Made by a program: the position numbers and the translations under genes. From JACVRW01 sp034664105 (lineage in GTDB: Bacteria > Actinomycetota > Thermoleophilia > Solirubrobacterales > Thermoleophilaceae), in NCBI GenBank assembly GCA_034664105.1, contig JAXDIH010000121.1, forward strand, positions 1 through 20,384: a stretch of 20,384 nt of DNA, read 5' to 3'. Within the stretch, counting starts at the first letter, position 1; every line of letters begins with the position of its first letter. Shown here in pieces: positions 1 to 7,564 of the stretch. Below the pieces are notes generated by a model, which searched no databases, was not told the origin of the DNA, and saw only the letters and a list, made by a program, of their open reading frames with translations.

Positions 1-2
1 TG

Positions 3-134
3 GCGGCCGTAGCCCCCGCCCTGGTCCCGCCGATCCGGCTCGACCGCCGCGCCCTCGAGGGCTGGGCCAGCTTCGACGCGCGCTTCGGGATCCTCGAGAA
101 GCGCCCCGACGTGGCCAGGGCCTTCGCGCTCTAG
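3..134 (+). CDS. C-terminal end of an unknown protein (5' truncated by window edge)
   Basis: Reading from base 3 gives 43 codons ending in TAG at 132-134, with nearly every third position G or C, as in the real genes here. The readable tail contains LEGWASFDARFGILEKRPD and ends in FAL. The family is not recognisable from this fragment. Its stop overlaps the stop of the convergent minus-strand gene through the shared CTAG at 131-134, a compact tail-to-tail arrangement that supports both readings. Confidence 0.5.
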   Translation, partial: AAVAPALVPPIRLDRRALEGWASFDARFGILEKRPDVARAFAL

Positions 135-427
135 GCCCCGAGCAGCCTCTCCACCAGCTGCACGCCCTCGCGGTTCATCCGCGAGCGCGGCACGACGAGG
201 TCGTACCCGGCGGCCTCGGCCCGCTGCTTCGTGTCCTGGTCGGTGTGCAGGTAGTAGGCGACCGTCGGCACGCCCGCCGGCGGCGCCGGCACCTCGCCGG
301 TCGTGAGGTCCACCACAGCCACCTCAGCGTCGTCCCCGCGCACCACCTCGTGGCCGGCGGCCCGAAGCGCGCCCTCGACCTTGGAGCCGAACAGCAGGTC
401 GCCCGAGTGCAGTGAAACGCGCGCCAC
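131..427 (-). CDS. Small receiver-like (pseudo-response-regulator) protein
   Basis: A 98-residue protein read from a GTG at 427. The pattern of alternating short hydrophobic strands and helices, from DLLFGSKVEGALRAAGHEV through AEVAVVDLT and VPTVAYYLH to AGYDLVVPRSRM, resembles a CheY-type receiver domain of slightly short length. The acidic pocket and the phosphoacceptor Asp are not obvious, although a D lies in VVDLT, so it may not be phosphorylated. It starts 3 bp after the stop of the 120-residue protein upstream and so is probably the last gene of the metal-uptake operon that begins at 5146. Its role there is unknown. A stand-alone conserved hypothetical unrelated to signalling is equally possible. 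Confidence 0.6.
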   Translation of the reverse strand: MARVSLHSGDLLFGSKVEGALRAAGHEVVRGDDAEVAVVDLTTGEVPAPPAGVPTVAYYLHTDQDTKQRAEAAGYDLVVPRSRMNREGVQLVERLLGA

Positions 428-430
428 GGC

Positions 431-793
431 CTACTGGGCGCGCCGCTGGCGGAACTCCTGGCGCACCGACTCGGGGCGGCCCCACATCTGGGTGACCTCC
501 ACCCGCCCGGTGCGGGACTCGCGCAGGACCAGCTCGCCCTCGATCCGCTGGCCGTCGAGCAGCCCGAGCGTGCCGTGCACGGTCTCCGGCGCCGCGGCGT
601 GCCCGAACTCATGCGCCACGCGCAGGCGCCAATGCCAGTCGTGCTCGGAGTAGGGCATCGCGTTGATCTGCACCATCAGCGTGGCGGCCTCCACGTAGCG
701 GTCCTCGTCGTGGATGCGCAGATCCAGCTCGAGTTGCGTCCAGTCGGGCGGCAGCGAGTCGAGTACGGCCTGGAAGTCGTCGGCGAGCGCCAT
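431..793 (-). CDS. Conserved-looking 120-residue protein of unknown function
   Basis: ATG at 793 is preceded by a weak AAGG about ten bases upstream, and the gene begins 22 bp after the mntH stop on the same strand, so it is probably cotranscribed with it. The protein is acidic and Trp-rich in its first half (WTQLELDLRIHDEDRY, EHDWHWRL) and ends in a charged tail, QMWGRPESVRQEFRQRR. No membrane segment or signal peptide is present. It contains HEFGH near residue 62, which matches the zincin HExxH pattern, but the protein is very short for a zincin and no third ligand is evident, so I do not call it a peptidase. I do not recognise a named family. Confidence 0.6.
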   Translation of the reverse strand: MALADDFQAVLDSLPPDWTQLELDLRIHDEDRYVEAATLMVQINAMPYSEHDWHWRLRVAHEFGHAAAPETVHGTLGLLDGQRIEGELVLRESRTGRVEVTQMWGRPESVRQEFRQRRAQ

Positions 794-815
794 CGCCAGG
801 AACCTTATCCCCCGG

Positions 816-2111
<1,296 letters not shown>

Positions 2112-2131
2112 AGCCGTCTCCGGGGGCTCGC

Positions 2132-2803
2132 TCAGTGCACCACCGTCCTCATGGCCCGCGTCAGCGCGCCGCCGAGCACGTGCGAGCGGTCGCCGAAGAC
2201 GACGGTCAGCGGCCCCTCGAACGGCTCGCGCTCGTCCACCTCGAAGCGATCGCCGGGCGCGATCCCGCGCTCGGCGAGGTAGCGCAGCATGTCGGGATCG
2301 GAGTCGGACACGCGCACGAACACGCCGCGCGCGCCGGGGTCGAGGTCGGCCAGGGCGCGGGTGGGGGCCTCGTCGATCTCGCCGTCCGCGGTTGGGATCG
2401 GATCGCCGTGGGGGTCGTGCGTGGGGTTGCCGAGCTTGGCGGCGATCAGGTCCGAGAGCGCCGGCGAGATCGCGTGCTCGAGCACCTCGGCCTCCTCGTG
2501 CACCCGGTCCCAGGACATGCCCAGCGCCTCGGCCAGGTACAGCTCCAGCAGGCGGTGGTGGCGCAACACCTCGAGCGCGAGCCGCTCCCCCGCCCTGGTC
2601 AGCTGGACGCCGTGGTAGGGCTCCCGCTCGACCAGGCCCATCGACTCGAGCCGCTTGACCATCGCCGACGCCGAGGCCGGCGACACCTCCAGGCGCTCGG
2701 CGATCGCCGAGGTCGACACCGGCCGGTCGTCGCGCTGCCCGAGCGACCAGATCGCCTTGGCGTAGTCCTGTACCGCGTTGGAGACCTCGGAGCGGACCGC
2801 CAT
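2132..2803 (-). CDS. mntR: DtxR/MntR-family metal-dependent transcriptional regulator
   Basis: A 223-residue protein with an N-terminal winged helix (about residues 10-72, including SASAMVKRLESMGLV), a dimerisation/metal domain (73-145) and a C-terminal FeoA/SH3-like domain (about 150-220). Aligned by eye with B. subtilis MntR and DtxR, the likely ligands are D13 (MntR Asp8, DtxR Met10), H83, E87, H102, E106 (DtxR Cys102, MntR Glu99/102 region), E109 and H110. An acidic residue in place of the DtxR Cys and Met points to Mn2+ sensing rather than Fe2+, but the C-terminal domain is DtxR/IdeR-like. The ATG at 2803 shares its A with the TGA of the ZIP transporter gene (TGATG), so the two are translationally coupled. 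The genes around it (ZIP, NRAMP) are its expected targets. Confidence 0.93.
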   Translation of the reverse strand: MAVRSEVSNAVQDYAKAIWSLGQRDDRPVSTSAIAERLEVSPASASAMVKRLESMGLVEREPYHGVQLTRAGERLALEVLRHHRLLELYLAEALGMSWDRVHEEAEVLEHAISPALSDLIAAKLGNPTHDPHGDPIPTADGEIDEAPTRALADLDPGARGVFVRVSDSDPDMLRYLAERGIAPGDRFEVDEREPFEGPLTVVFGDRSHVLGGALTRAMRTVVH

Positions 2804-3975
2804 CAGACGCTCACCATCAGTCCGGTCACGTACATCACCACCAGACCGGCGAGCAGGCCTCCGCTCGCCAGCGGGTTGAGGAGGCGGCCGTCTCCGGATC
2901 GGATGGACGGCGCGATCTGGACGATCACCTGCGCGATCGCCCCGGCCCCGATCCCGAACATGAGGGCGGCCAGGCTGGGGTCGTAGGCCGAGGCGCCGAT
3001 CCAGGCGCCGAGCACGGCGGGCGCGCCGGCGATCAGGCCGAGCAGGATCAGCGTGCGCGGCCGGGCCGTGCCGGAGCGCGCCACAGGAGCCACGATCGCG
3101 AGCCCCTCGGTGGTGTTGTGGAGGGCGAACCCGACGACCAGGGCGGCGCCCAGCGCCAGCGAGCCGATCGCGTAGGCGGAGCCGATGGCGAGGCCCTCGC
3201 CGAGATTGTGCAGGCCGATGCCGAGGGCCACGAGGAACGCGGCGTGCTGGCCGCCGGGCCGCGCTCGCCCGCGCAGCCAGGCGTCCACGCCCGCCAGCGC
3301 CAGGTAGGCCCCGACGGCGCCCAGCCAGACGAGCGCGGCGCCGCCGAGCACCTCGGGCCCGGTGCCGGCGATCGCCGTGCCCTCCAGCAGCGCCTCGATC
3401 GCGAGGAAGGCCAGCAGGCCGACCGTGAAGGCGAGCAGGAACCGCATCCAGCGCGCGTCCACGCGACGGACCCACGGCAACCAGAGCATCCCTATGGCCA
3501 CCGGGATCACCCCGACGTAGAGCCCGATCAGCGCCATCAGGCCGTAGAAGCCGAGGTCGGCGGCGGGGGTCTCCACGGCGGCCTCGATCTCGTGGACGAT
3601 GGTGGCGCCGGTAGAGGTCAGCAGCATCACCTCGTAGCTCTGGCCCTCGATCCACGGGTAGCTGACCTTCACCTCGGCCGCCCCGAGCCGGCCGATCTCC
3701 TCGCCGCTCTGGGTGAACGAGGTGAAGCCGTCGTTCACGATCGCCTGCCTCACCTGGACCGGGTCCGCGCCGTCGTTGCGCAGGTGCAGCTCGATCTCGC
3801 CGGGGCGCAGCACGGTGCGCTCCACCGCCAGCTCCTCCTGCGGGACTCCGATGCGGTCCAGGCCCGGGGCGTCCAGCGCTACGAACAGGCCGATCGCCGC
3901 GGCCAGCAAGACCACCGGCACGAGACCGGTCAGCCAGGCCGGGCGCCGGCGCAGCGGGGCGGCGGCGGCTTCCAT
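2803..3975 (-). CDS. ZIP-family metal permease with N-terminal extracytoplasmic domain
   Basis: A 390-residue membrane protein. Residues 13-35 form a TM anchor; residues 38-139 form a soluble beta-rich domain, presumably outside the membrane; the rest has about seven to eight TM segments with the two ZIP metal-site motifs, HNLGEG (256-261) and HNTTEG (286-291), which correspond to the binuclear centre of TM4 and TM5. ZIP proteins import Zn2+, Mn2+ or Fe2+. The added anchor plus beta domain is not part of the standard bacterial ZIP fold and may receive metal from, or dock with, the oxidase encoded upstream. The ATG at 3975 overlaps the TGA of a 44-codon ORF (TGATG) and the stop overlaps the mntR start. 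The substrate is inferred from context. Confidence 0.85.
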   Translation of the reverse strand: MEAAAAPLRRRPAWLTGLVPVVLLAAAIGLFVALDAPGLDRIGVPQEELAVERTVLRPGEIELHLRNDGADPVQVRQAIVNDGFTSFTQSGEEIGRLGAAEVKVSYPWIEGQSYEVMLLTSTGATIVHEIEAAVETPAADLGFYGLMALIGLYVGVIPVAIGMLWLPWVRRVDARWMRFLLAFTVGLLAFLAIEALLEGTAIAGTGPEVLGGAALVWLGAVGAYLALAGVDAWLRGRARPGGQHAAFLVALGIGLHNLGEGLAIGSAYAIGSLALGAALVVGFALHNTTEGLAIVAPVARSGTARPRTLILLGLIAGAPAVLGAWIGASAYDPSLAALMFGIGAGAIAQVIVQIAPSIRSGDGRLLNPLASGGLLAGLVVMYVTGLMVSV

Positions 3976-4109
3976 CAGTCCGCGACCTCGAAGCTCGCTT
4001 CGAGGTCGGCGGGGACGCGGAAGCCAAGCAGACCAAGGACGCAGGCCCGAAGGCTTGGCGGGCCAAGTCGAGGGCCGAGGACGCAGGTATGCGACGGCAG
4101 CCGCGTCAT
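3975..4109 (-). CDS. 44-codon mini-ORF between oxidase and ZIP genes (possible repeat-derived or leader ORF)
   Basis: The ATG at 4109 overlaps the TGA of the multicopper oxidase (ATGA) and its TGA overlaps the ZIP start (TGATG), so an open frame exactly bridges the two genes. The product has no recognisable fold and contains an internal near-repeat (CVLGPRLG and CVLGLLG). The DNA underneath is palindrome-rich and carries a direct repeat, so it may be a spacer or dispersed repeat that merely stays open. Whether a peptide is made is uncertain. Translation through it could still matter, because the ZIP ribosome site lies in one of its hairpins. Confidence 0.35.
   Translation of the reverse strand: MTRLPSHTCVLGPRLGPPSLRACVLGLLGFRVPADLEASFEVAD
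3983..4008 (-). repeat. Perfect 12-bp inverted repeat with 2-base loop
   Basis: CGACCTCGAAGC at 3983-3994 and its exact reverse complement at 3997-4008 are separated by TC. On the minus-strand transcript this forms a strong hairpin just before the ZIP start, and the GAGG likely to serve as the ZIP ribosome-binding site lies in its stem. There is no U tract, so it is not a canonical terminator. Confidence 0.7.
4037..4087. repeat. Direct repeat GGACGCAGG and inverted repeat CTTGGC/GCCAAG
   Basis: GGACGCAGG occurs at 4037-4045 and again at 4079-4087, 42 bp apart, flanking a 6-bp perfect inverted repeat (CTTGGC 4054-4059, GCCAAG 4062-4067). Together with the 12-bp hairpin at 3983-4008 this makes the 130-bp spacer unusually structured, as expected for an intergenic repeat unit. 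Confidence 0.5.
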
Positions 4110-5146
4110 CCGCTGACCTCGAAGAAGCCCATCCAGCCGAGCTCGGCGAACTCCGAGACGTGGGCGTGGAACATGTACTTGCCGGCGTACGGGAAGCGCA
4201 GCTCGAGGATGCCGCGCTCGCCCTGGCCCTGGATCACCGTGTCGGTGAAGTCGCGCGGCTCGAGCCGGGTGCCGGTCGGGTAGTAGTCGAAGAAGTTGGC
4301 GTGGACGTGGAACGAGTTGAGCGGGTCGAACTCGAGCACGTTGACCAGGTAGATCCGCACCAGCTCGCCGCGCTTCACGCGGATCGGCTCGTCCATGTAC
4401 GCGAACGCCACGGTGTTCACGGCGTAGACCTCGTTCGAGCGGTCGAAGTTCGTGTCGAACCCGTTCATCACCATCACCAGCTCGTCGGCCGGCGGGCGCC
4501 CCGCCTTGGGCTCGATCACGAACGCGCCGTAGAGGCCCTTGGCGATGTGCTCGGCCAGCGGGGTCGAGTGGCAGTGGTAGAGGTGCAGCCCGAACGGGGT
4601 GGCGTCGAACTCGTAGACCGTCGACCCGCCGGGCTCGACGTTGCCGGGGCCGATCCCCGGGATGCCGTCGCTCAGGTCGCGATGGATGCCGTGGAAGTGG
4701 ATCGTGTGCGGGTGCTTCGACCCGTTCACGAAGCGGATCCGCAGGCGCTCGCCCTCGCGGGCGCGCAGCGTCGGTCCGGGCACGCGGCCGTTGTAGGTCC
4801 AGGCGGCGTACTTCACGCCAGGGGCGACCTCGATCTCGCGGTCCTCGGCCACCAGCTCCCACTCGCGCACGCCGTCGCGCACGACGCCCTCGTCGAAGTC
4901 GCGCACGATCAGGTGGGGGTCGAAGCCGTTGCCCCGCGGATCCACGCGGCCGACTGCCCCCAGGTGCGCGGAGCCGCGGTGCGCCTGCCGATGGTGGTGC
5001 GCGACGGCGGCCTCCGCGGTCGACGTGCCGCCGTGCAGCCCGCGATGCGGGATCAGCTCGTGCAGCACGGGCAGCGTCGCGCTGGTGACCGCCGCGCCCC
5101 CGAGCAGCTTGCGACGCGAGACTTTACCCTCCCACAGCTTTCGCAT
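4106..5146 (-). CDS. Tat-exported two-domain multicopper oxidase
   Basis: A 346-residue protein with an N-terminal twin-arginine motif (SRRKLL, 10-15) and hydrophobic stretch, then a His-rich linker (HHHRQAHRG). Domain 1 carries HPHTIHFHG (145-153) and HLYHCHSTPLAEH (188-200); domain 2 carries NSFHVH (278-282) and MFHAH (326-329). Eight His in four HxH-type pairs suit a trinuclear copper cluster. The only Cys of this motif set (C192) with H145/H200 gives a type 1 site in domain 1, and the axial position after H200 looks like Leu205 rather than Met. Domain 2 has HAH instead of HCH, so no second blue site. Such enzymes oxidise phenols or metals with O2. Its position at the head of a ZIP/MntR/NRAMP operon suggests Mn2+ or Fe2+ as substrate (inference). 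A TAG two codons upstream of the ATG fixes the start. Confidence 0.88.
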   Translation of the reverse strand: MRKLWEGKVSRRKLLGGAAVTSATLPVLHELIPHRGLHGGTSTAEAAVAHHHRQAHRGSAHLGAVGRVDPRGNGFDPHLIVRDFDEGVVRDGVREWELVAEDREIEVAPGVKYAAWTYNGRVPGPTLRAREGERLRIRFVNGSKHPHTIHFHGIHRDLSDGIPGIGPGNVEPGGSTVYEFDATPFGLHLYHCHSTPLAEHIAKGLYGAFVIEPKAGRPPADELVMVMNGFDTNFDRSNEVYAVNTVAFAYMDEPIRVKRGELVRIYLVNVLEFDPLNSFHVHANFFDYYPTGTRLEPRDFTDTVIQGQGERGILELRFPYAGKYMFHAHVSEFAELGWMGFFEVSG

Positions 5147-5155
5147 CAGTCGCTA

Positions 5156-5184
5156 TTGAAGCATATTTTAGGCGCGACTAAAAC
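5156..5184 (+). promoter_or_regulatory. Possible plus-strand promoter for ygfZ
   Basis: TTGAAG at 5156-5161 and TAAAAC at 5179-5184 are separated by 17 bp and fit a sigma-70 type -35/-10 pair reading toward the YgfZ gene at 5250. The -10 element lies in the palindrome at 5166-5183, so the same repressor could act on both directions. The match is modest and unproven. Confidence 0.3.
5166..5183. promoter_or_regulatory. Candidate DtxR/MntR-type operator (18-bp palindrome)
   Basis: TTTTAGGCGCGACTAAAA is an inverted repeat with 8 of 9 base pairs matching, sitting in the only AT-rich patch of the divergent 103-bp intergenic region, 20 bp before the oxidase ATG. The TTAG/CTAA half-sites resemble DtxR-family boxes (IdeR consensus contains TTAGG/CCTAA). 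It overlaps a minus-strand -10 (TAAAAT, 5165-5170) for the oxidase operon, so metal-bound repressor here would block initiation. The operon encodes a DtxR-family protein, giving a natural autoregulatory loop. Confidence 0.6.
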
Positions 5185-5249
5185 TCGCGCATCTCGCCAA
5201 CCGCGCTCGAGCCGCGCAGCCGCCCCGAGCGCCTGAGTACGATCGACAT

Positions 5250-6164
5250 GTGATCGCCACCAGCGAGTACGAGCTCGTCACGGAGTCGGCGGGGCTGGTC
5301 GACCGCTCCGAGCGCGCGATGTTCGTGGTGCGCGGCGGCGAGGCGGCGGACTTCCTGCAGGGCCAGGTGTCGAACGACGTCGAGGGCCTCGCCCCCGGGC
5401 AGGGCTGCTACGCGACGGTCCTCAACCACAAGGGCAAGCTGCGCACCGACCTGCGCGTCCTGCGCGGCGCCGACTTCCACTGGCTCGACACCGAGGCGAT
5501 CGGCCACGCCGTGCTGCGCCACATGCTGAGCACCTACACGCTCGGCCGCGATGTGCAGTGGGAGGACGTCGGCGAGACCCATTCGATCCTCTCCCTGGTC
5601 GGGCCCGGGGCGGAGCGTCTCGTCGATCCCACCCCGCCGGCCGAGGAGCACTCGTTCGTCGACACCGGTGCGGGGCTCTGGGTCAGGACCGACCTGGGCG
5701 TGGACCTGCTCTGCTCGAACGAGCGCGCCGAGCGGCTGCGCTCCGAGCTCGAGGTCGAGGAGGTGTCCGAGGAGGTGGCCGAGTGCCTGCGCATCGAGTC
5801 GGGGCGCCCCCGGCTCGGCTACGACATGGATGCCGAGACGATCCCGCAGGAGGCCGGCATCAACGAGCGGGCGGTGAACTTCGAGAAGGGTTGCTACGTC
5901 GGCCAGGAGACCGTGGCGCGGCTGCACTACAGGGGCAAGCCCAATCGCCACCTGCGCGGCCTGCTGCTGTCCGAGCCGGCCGAGCGGCGCACGGACATCC
6001 TGCTCGGCGACAAGGTCGTTGGACGGGTCGGGTCCACCTGCGTCTCGCCGCGGCTGGGCCCGATCGCGCTGGCGCTGGTGCGGCGCGAGGCGGCGCCGGG
6101 CGACACGGTGCTCGTGGACGGCGCGGAGGCGCGGGTCGCCGAGCTGCCGTTCGAACGTGGCTGA
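5250..6164 (+). CDS. ygfZ: YgfZ/GcvT-type folate-binding protein
   Basis: A 304-residue cytoplasmic protein with the YgfZ signature KGCYVGQE (C215), an N-terminal half similar to aminomethyltransferase GcvT (LVDRSERAMFVVRGGEAADFL) and a short C-terminal barrel. YgfZ (and mitochondrial IBA57) uses tetrahydrofolate and supports assembly or repair of certain Fe-S enzymes such as MiaB. The length agrees with the family. The start is a GTG at 5250; the overlapping ATG at 5248 meets TGA at once and is not usable. The next gene overlaps its end by 8 bp. It is divergent from the metal-uptake operon and shares its intergenic region, which would make sense if iron supply and Fe-S maintenance are linked, but that link is inference. 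Confidence 0.92.
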   Translation: MIATSEYELVTESAGLVDRSERAMFVVRGGEAADFLQGQVSNDVEGLAPGQGCYATVLNHKGKLRTDLRVLRGADFHWLDTEAIGHAVLRHMLSTYTLGRDVQWEDVGETHSILSLVGPGAERLVDPTPPAEEHSFVDTGAGLWVRTDLGVDLLCSNERAERLRSELEVEEVSEEVAECLRIESGRPRLGYDMDAETIPQEAGINERAVNFEKGCYVGQETVARLHYRGKPNRHLRGLLLSEPAERRTDILLGDKVVGRVGSTCVSPRLGPIALALVRREAAPGDTVLVDGAEARVAELPFERG

Positions 6165-7113
6165 GCCGCGCAGCCCCACGAGCCGCCACGGCCTGTCGCG
6201 CGAGAGCTCGCTGCTCGGCTACGACCCGCGCACCGGCGTGCTGGACATGCCGGCGGAGCAGCCCGCGCCCGCCGAGCCGCCGGCCGACCTGAGAGCCCTG
6301 CGCGAGCTGGTGCCGGCGCCCGAGCCCGGGCGCGACCTCGACGACTGGGGCCGCTCACAGCGCGTGTTCGACAGCTTCGAGCCGCTGCTCGACTTCTACT
6401 ACCGCCACTGGTTCCGGGTCGAGACGGAGGGCATCGAGCACGTGCCAGCGGATGGCGGAGCGCTGATCGTGTCGAACCACTCCGGGGCGCTCCCGCCCGA
6501 CGCCCCGATGATCATGCAGGCCATCCGCCACGAGCATCCGAGCCCGAGGCCGCTCCACATGCTCGGCGAGCACTGGTTCAAGGGCTATCCCGGGGTGAGC
6601 ATGCTGACCGCCAAGCTGGGGCTGGTGGCGGCCCACCCCGCCAACGCCCAGCGGCTGCTGCACGACGAGGGCGGGCTGGTGCTGGTCTTCCCCGAGGGTC
6701 AGAAGGGGTCGCGCAAGCTCTACTGGCAGCGCTACCGGCTACGCCGCTTCGGGCGCGGCGGCTTCGTGCGGACCGCGATGCGTGCCGGCGCGCCGATCGT
6801 GCCGGTGGCGGTGCTGGGCGCGGAGGAGGCGATGCCGATCTTCGCCCACGTGCCGGCGCTCCAGCGGCTGACCGGCCTCATCTACTTCCCCGTCAATCAC
6901 GCCTTCCCGCAATTCGGGCTGGCCGCGGCGCTGATGTACCTGCCGGCGAAGTTCAAGATCCGCTTCCTGGAGCCCGTCGACCTGTCCGGGTACGCGCCCG
7001 AGGACGCCGAGGACCTGGCGCTGGTCCAGGAGATCGGCGAGCAGGTGCGGTCGCGCATCCAGCTGGAGCTCGACGACATGCGAGCGTCGCGGCGCTCGGT
7101 GTGGTTCGGCTAG
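6157..7113 (+). CDS. PlsC-like lysophospholipid/glycerol acyltransferase family protein
   Basis: A 318-residue protein starting at a GTG that overlaps the ygfZ stop by 8 bp, so probably translationally coupled. An N-terminal segment of about 85 residues rich in Pro, Ala and Glu precedes the acyltransferase domain. Motif I reads NHSGALPPD, giving H108 and D115 with six residues between rather than the usual four of HX4D. Motif III appears as FPEGQKG (E180, G181), with a hydrophobic block IVPVAVLGAEE following. These enzymes move an acyl group from acyl-CoA or ACP to a glycerol-phosphate or lysolipid at the inner membrane face. The actual acceptor cannot be told from sequence. Confidence 0.85.
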   Translation: MAEPRSPTSRHGLSRESSLLGYDPRTGVLDMPAEQPAPAEPPADLRALRELVPAPEPGRDLDDWGRSQRVFDSFEPLLDFYYRHWFRVETEGIEHVPADGGALIVSNHSGALPPDAPMIMQAIRHEHPSPRPLHMLGEHWFKGYPGVSMLTAKLGLVAAHPANAQRLLHDEGGLVLVFPEGQKGSRKLYWQRYRLRRFGRGGFVRTAMRAGAPIVPVAVLGAEEAMPIFAHVPALQRLTGLIYFPVNHAFPQFGLAAALMYLPAKFKIRFLEPVDLSGYAPEDAEDLALVQEIGEQVRSRIQLELDDMRASRRSVWFG

Positions 7114-7126
7114 GGTGCGCGAAGCC

Positions 7127-7543
7127 ATGCGGGGACGAGTCCTGGCCACATTCGCGACCGCCGCGATCGTCCTCGCGGGGTGCGGCAGCAGCGACTTCGA
7201 GAACAAGCCGCGGGAGCCGGTGCGACTGCAGTTGACCGGGGTGATCAAGCAGGACAAGGTCACCGTGTCGCCATCCAAGGCTTTGGGCGCCGGCCCGTTC
7301 GAGATCACCATCTCCAACCAGACCAACGACCGGCACTCGGTCACGCTGGAAGGCGGCACGGTGACCGACGATGCCGGCTTCGTCGACCCGCTGGACACGC
7401 TGACGATCAAGCGGACACTCGACCCGGGCACCTACGAGGTGCGGGCCGGCTCCGCGGCGGCCGTGCCCCAGGAGATCGACCCCGCGGTGCTGGACATCGG
7501 GCCGGAGCGCAAGGACTCGAACTCCGACCTGCTGCTGCCCTAG
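7127..7543 (+). CDS. Small lipoprotein with cupredoxin-like beta domain
   Basis: About 138 residues from the ATG at 7127; a GTG four codons upstream at 7115 is an alternative. The N-terminus is a lipoprotein signal peptide ending in the lipobox LAGC, so the mature protein should be tethered to the outer face of the membrane. The rest has strands typical of cupredoxin-like folds (FEITISNQTNDRHSVTL, LDPGTYEVRAG), but the C-terminal Cys-His-Met copper ligands of blue copper proteins are missing, so metal binding is not supported. It follows the acyltransferase by 13 bp and may be cotranscribed. The role is unknown. Confidence 0.7.
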   Translation: MRGRVLATFATAAIVLAGCGSSDFENKPREPVRLQLTGVIKQDKVTVSPSKALGAGPFEITISNQTNDRHSVTLEGGTVTDDAGFVDPLDTLTIKRTLDPGTYEVRAGSAAAVPQEIDPAVLDIGPERKDSNSDLLLP

Positions 7544-7564
7544 CGCCCTCGGGGCGGCCCGCCC

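Noticed and set aside
600..620. HEFGH in the 120-residue protein as a zinc protease motif
   Set aside because: The protein is too short for a zincin domain and no third metal ligand or supporting motif is visible; chance is likely.
3983..4008. Hairpin as a Rho-independent terminator of the oxidase gene
   Set aside because: There is no T tract on either strand and the downstream gene begins within a few bases, so read-through is expected.
2804..4066. Extension of the mntR frame upstream to give a 644-residue protein
   Set aside because: The upstream part is out of frame with the ZIP gene and is Arg/Pro-rich shadow; the regulator starts at the ATG coupled to the ZIP stop.
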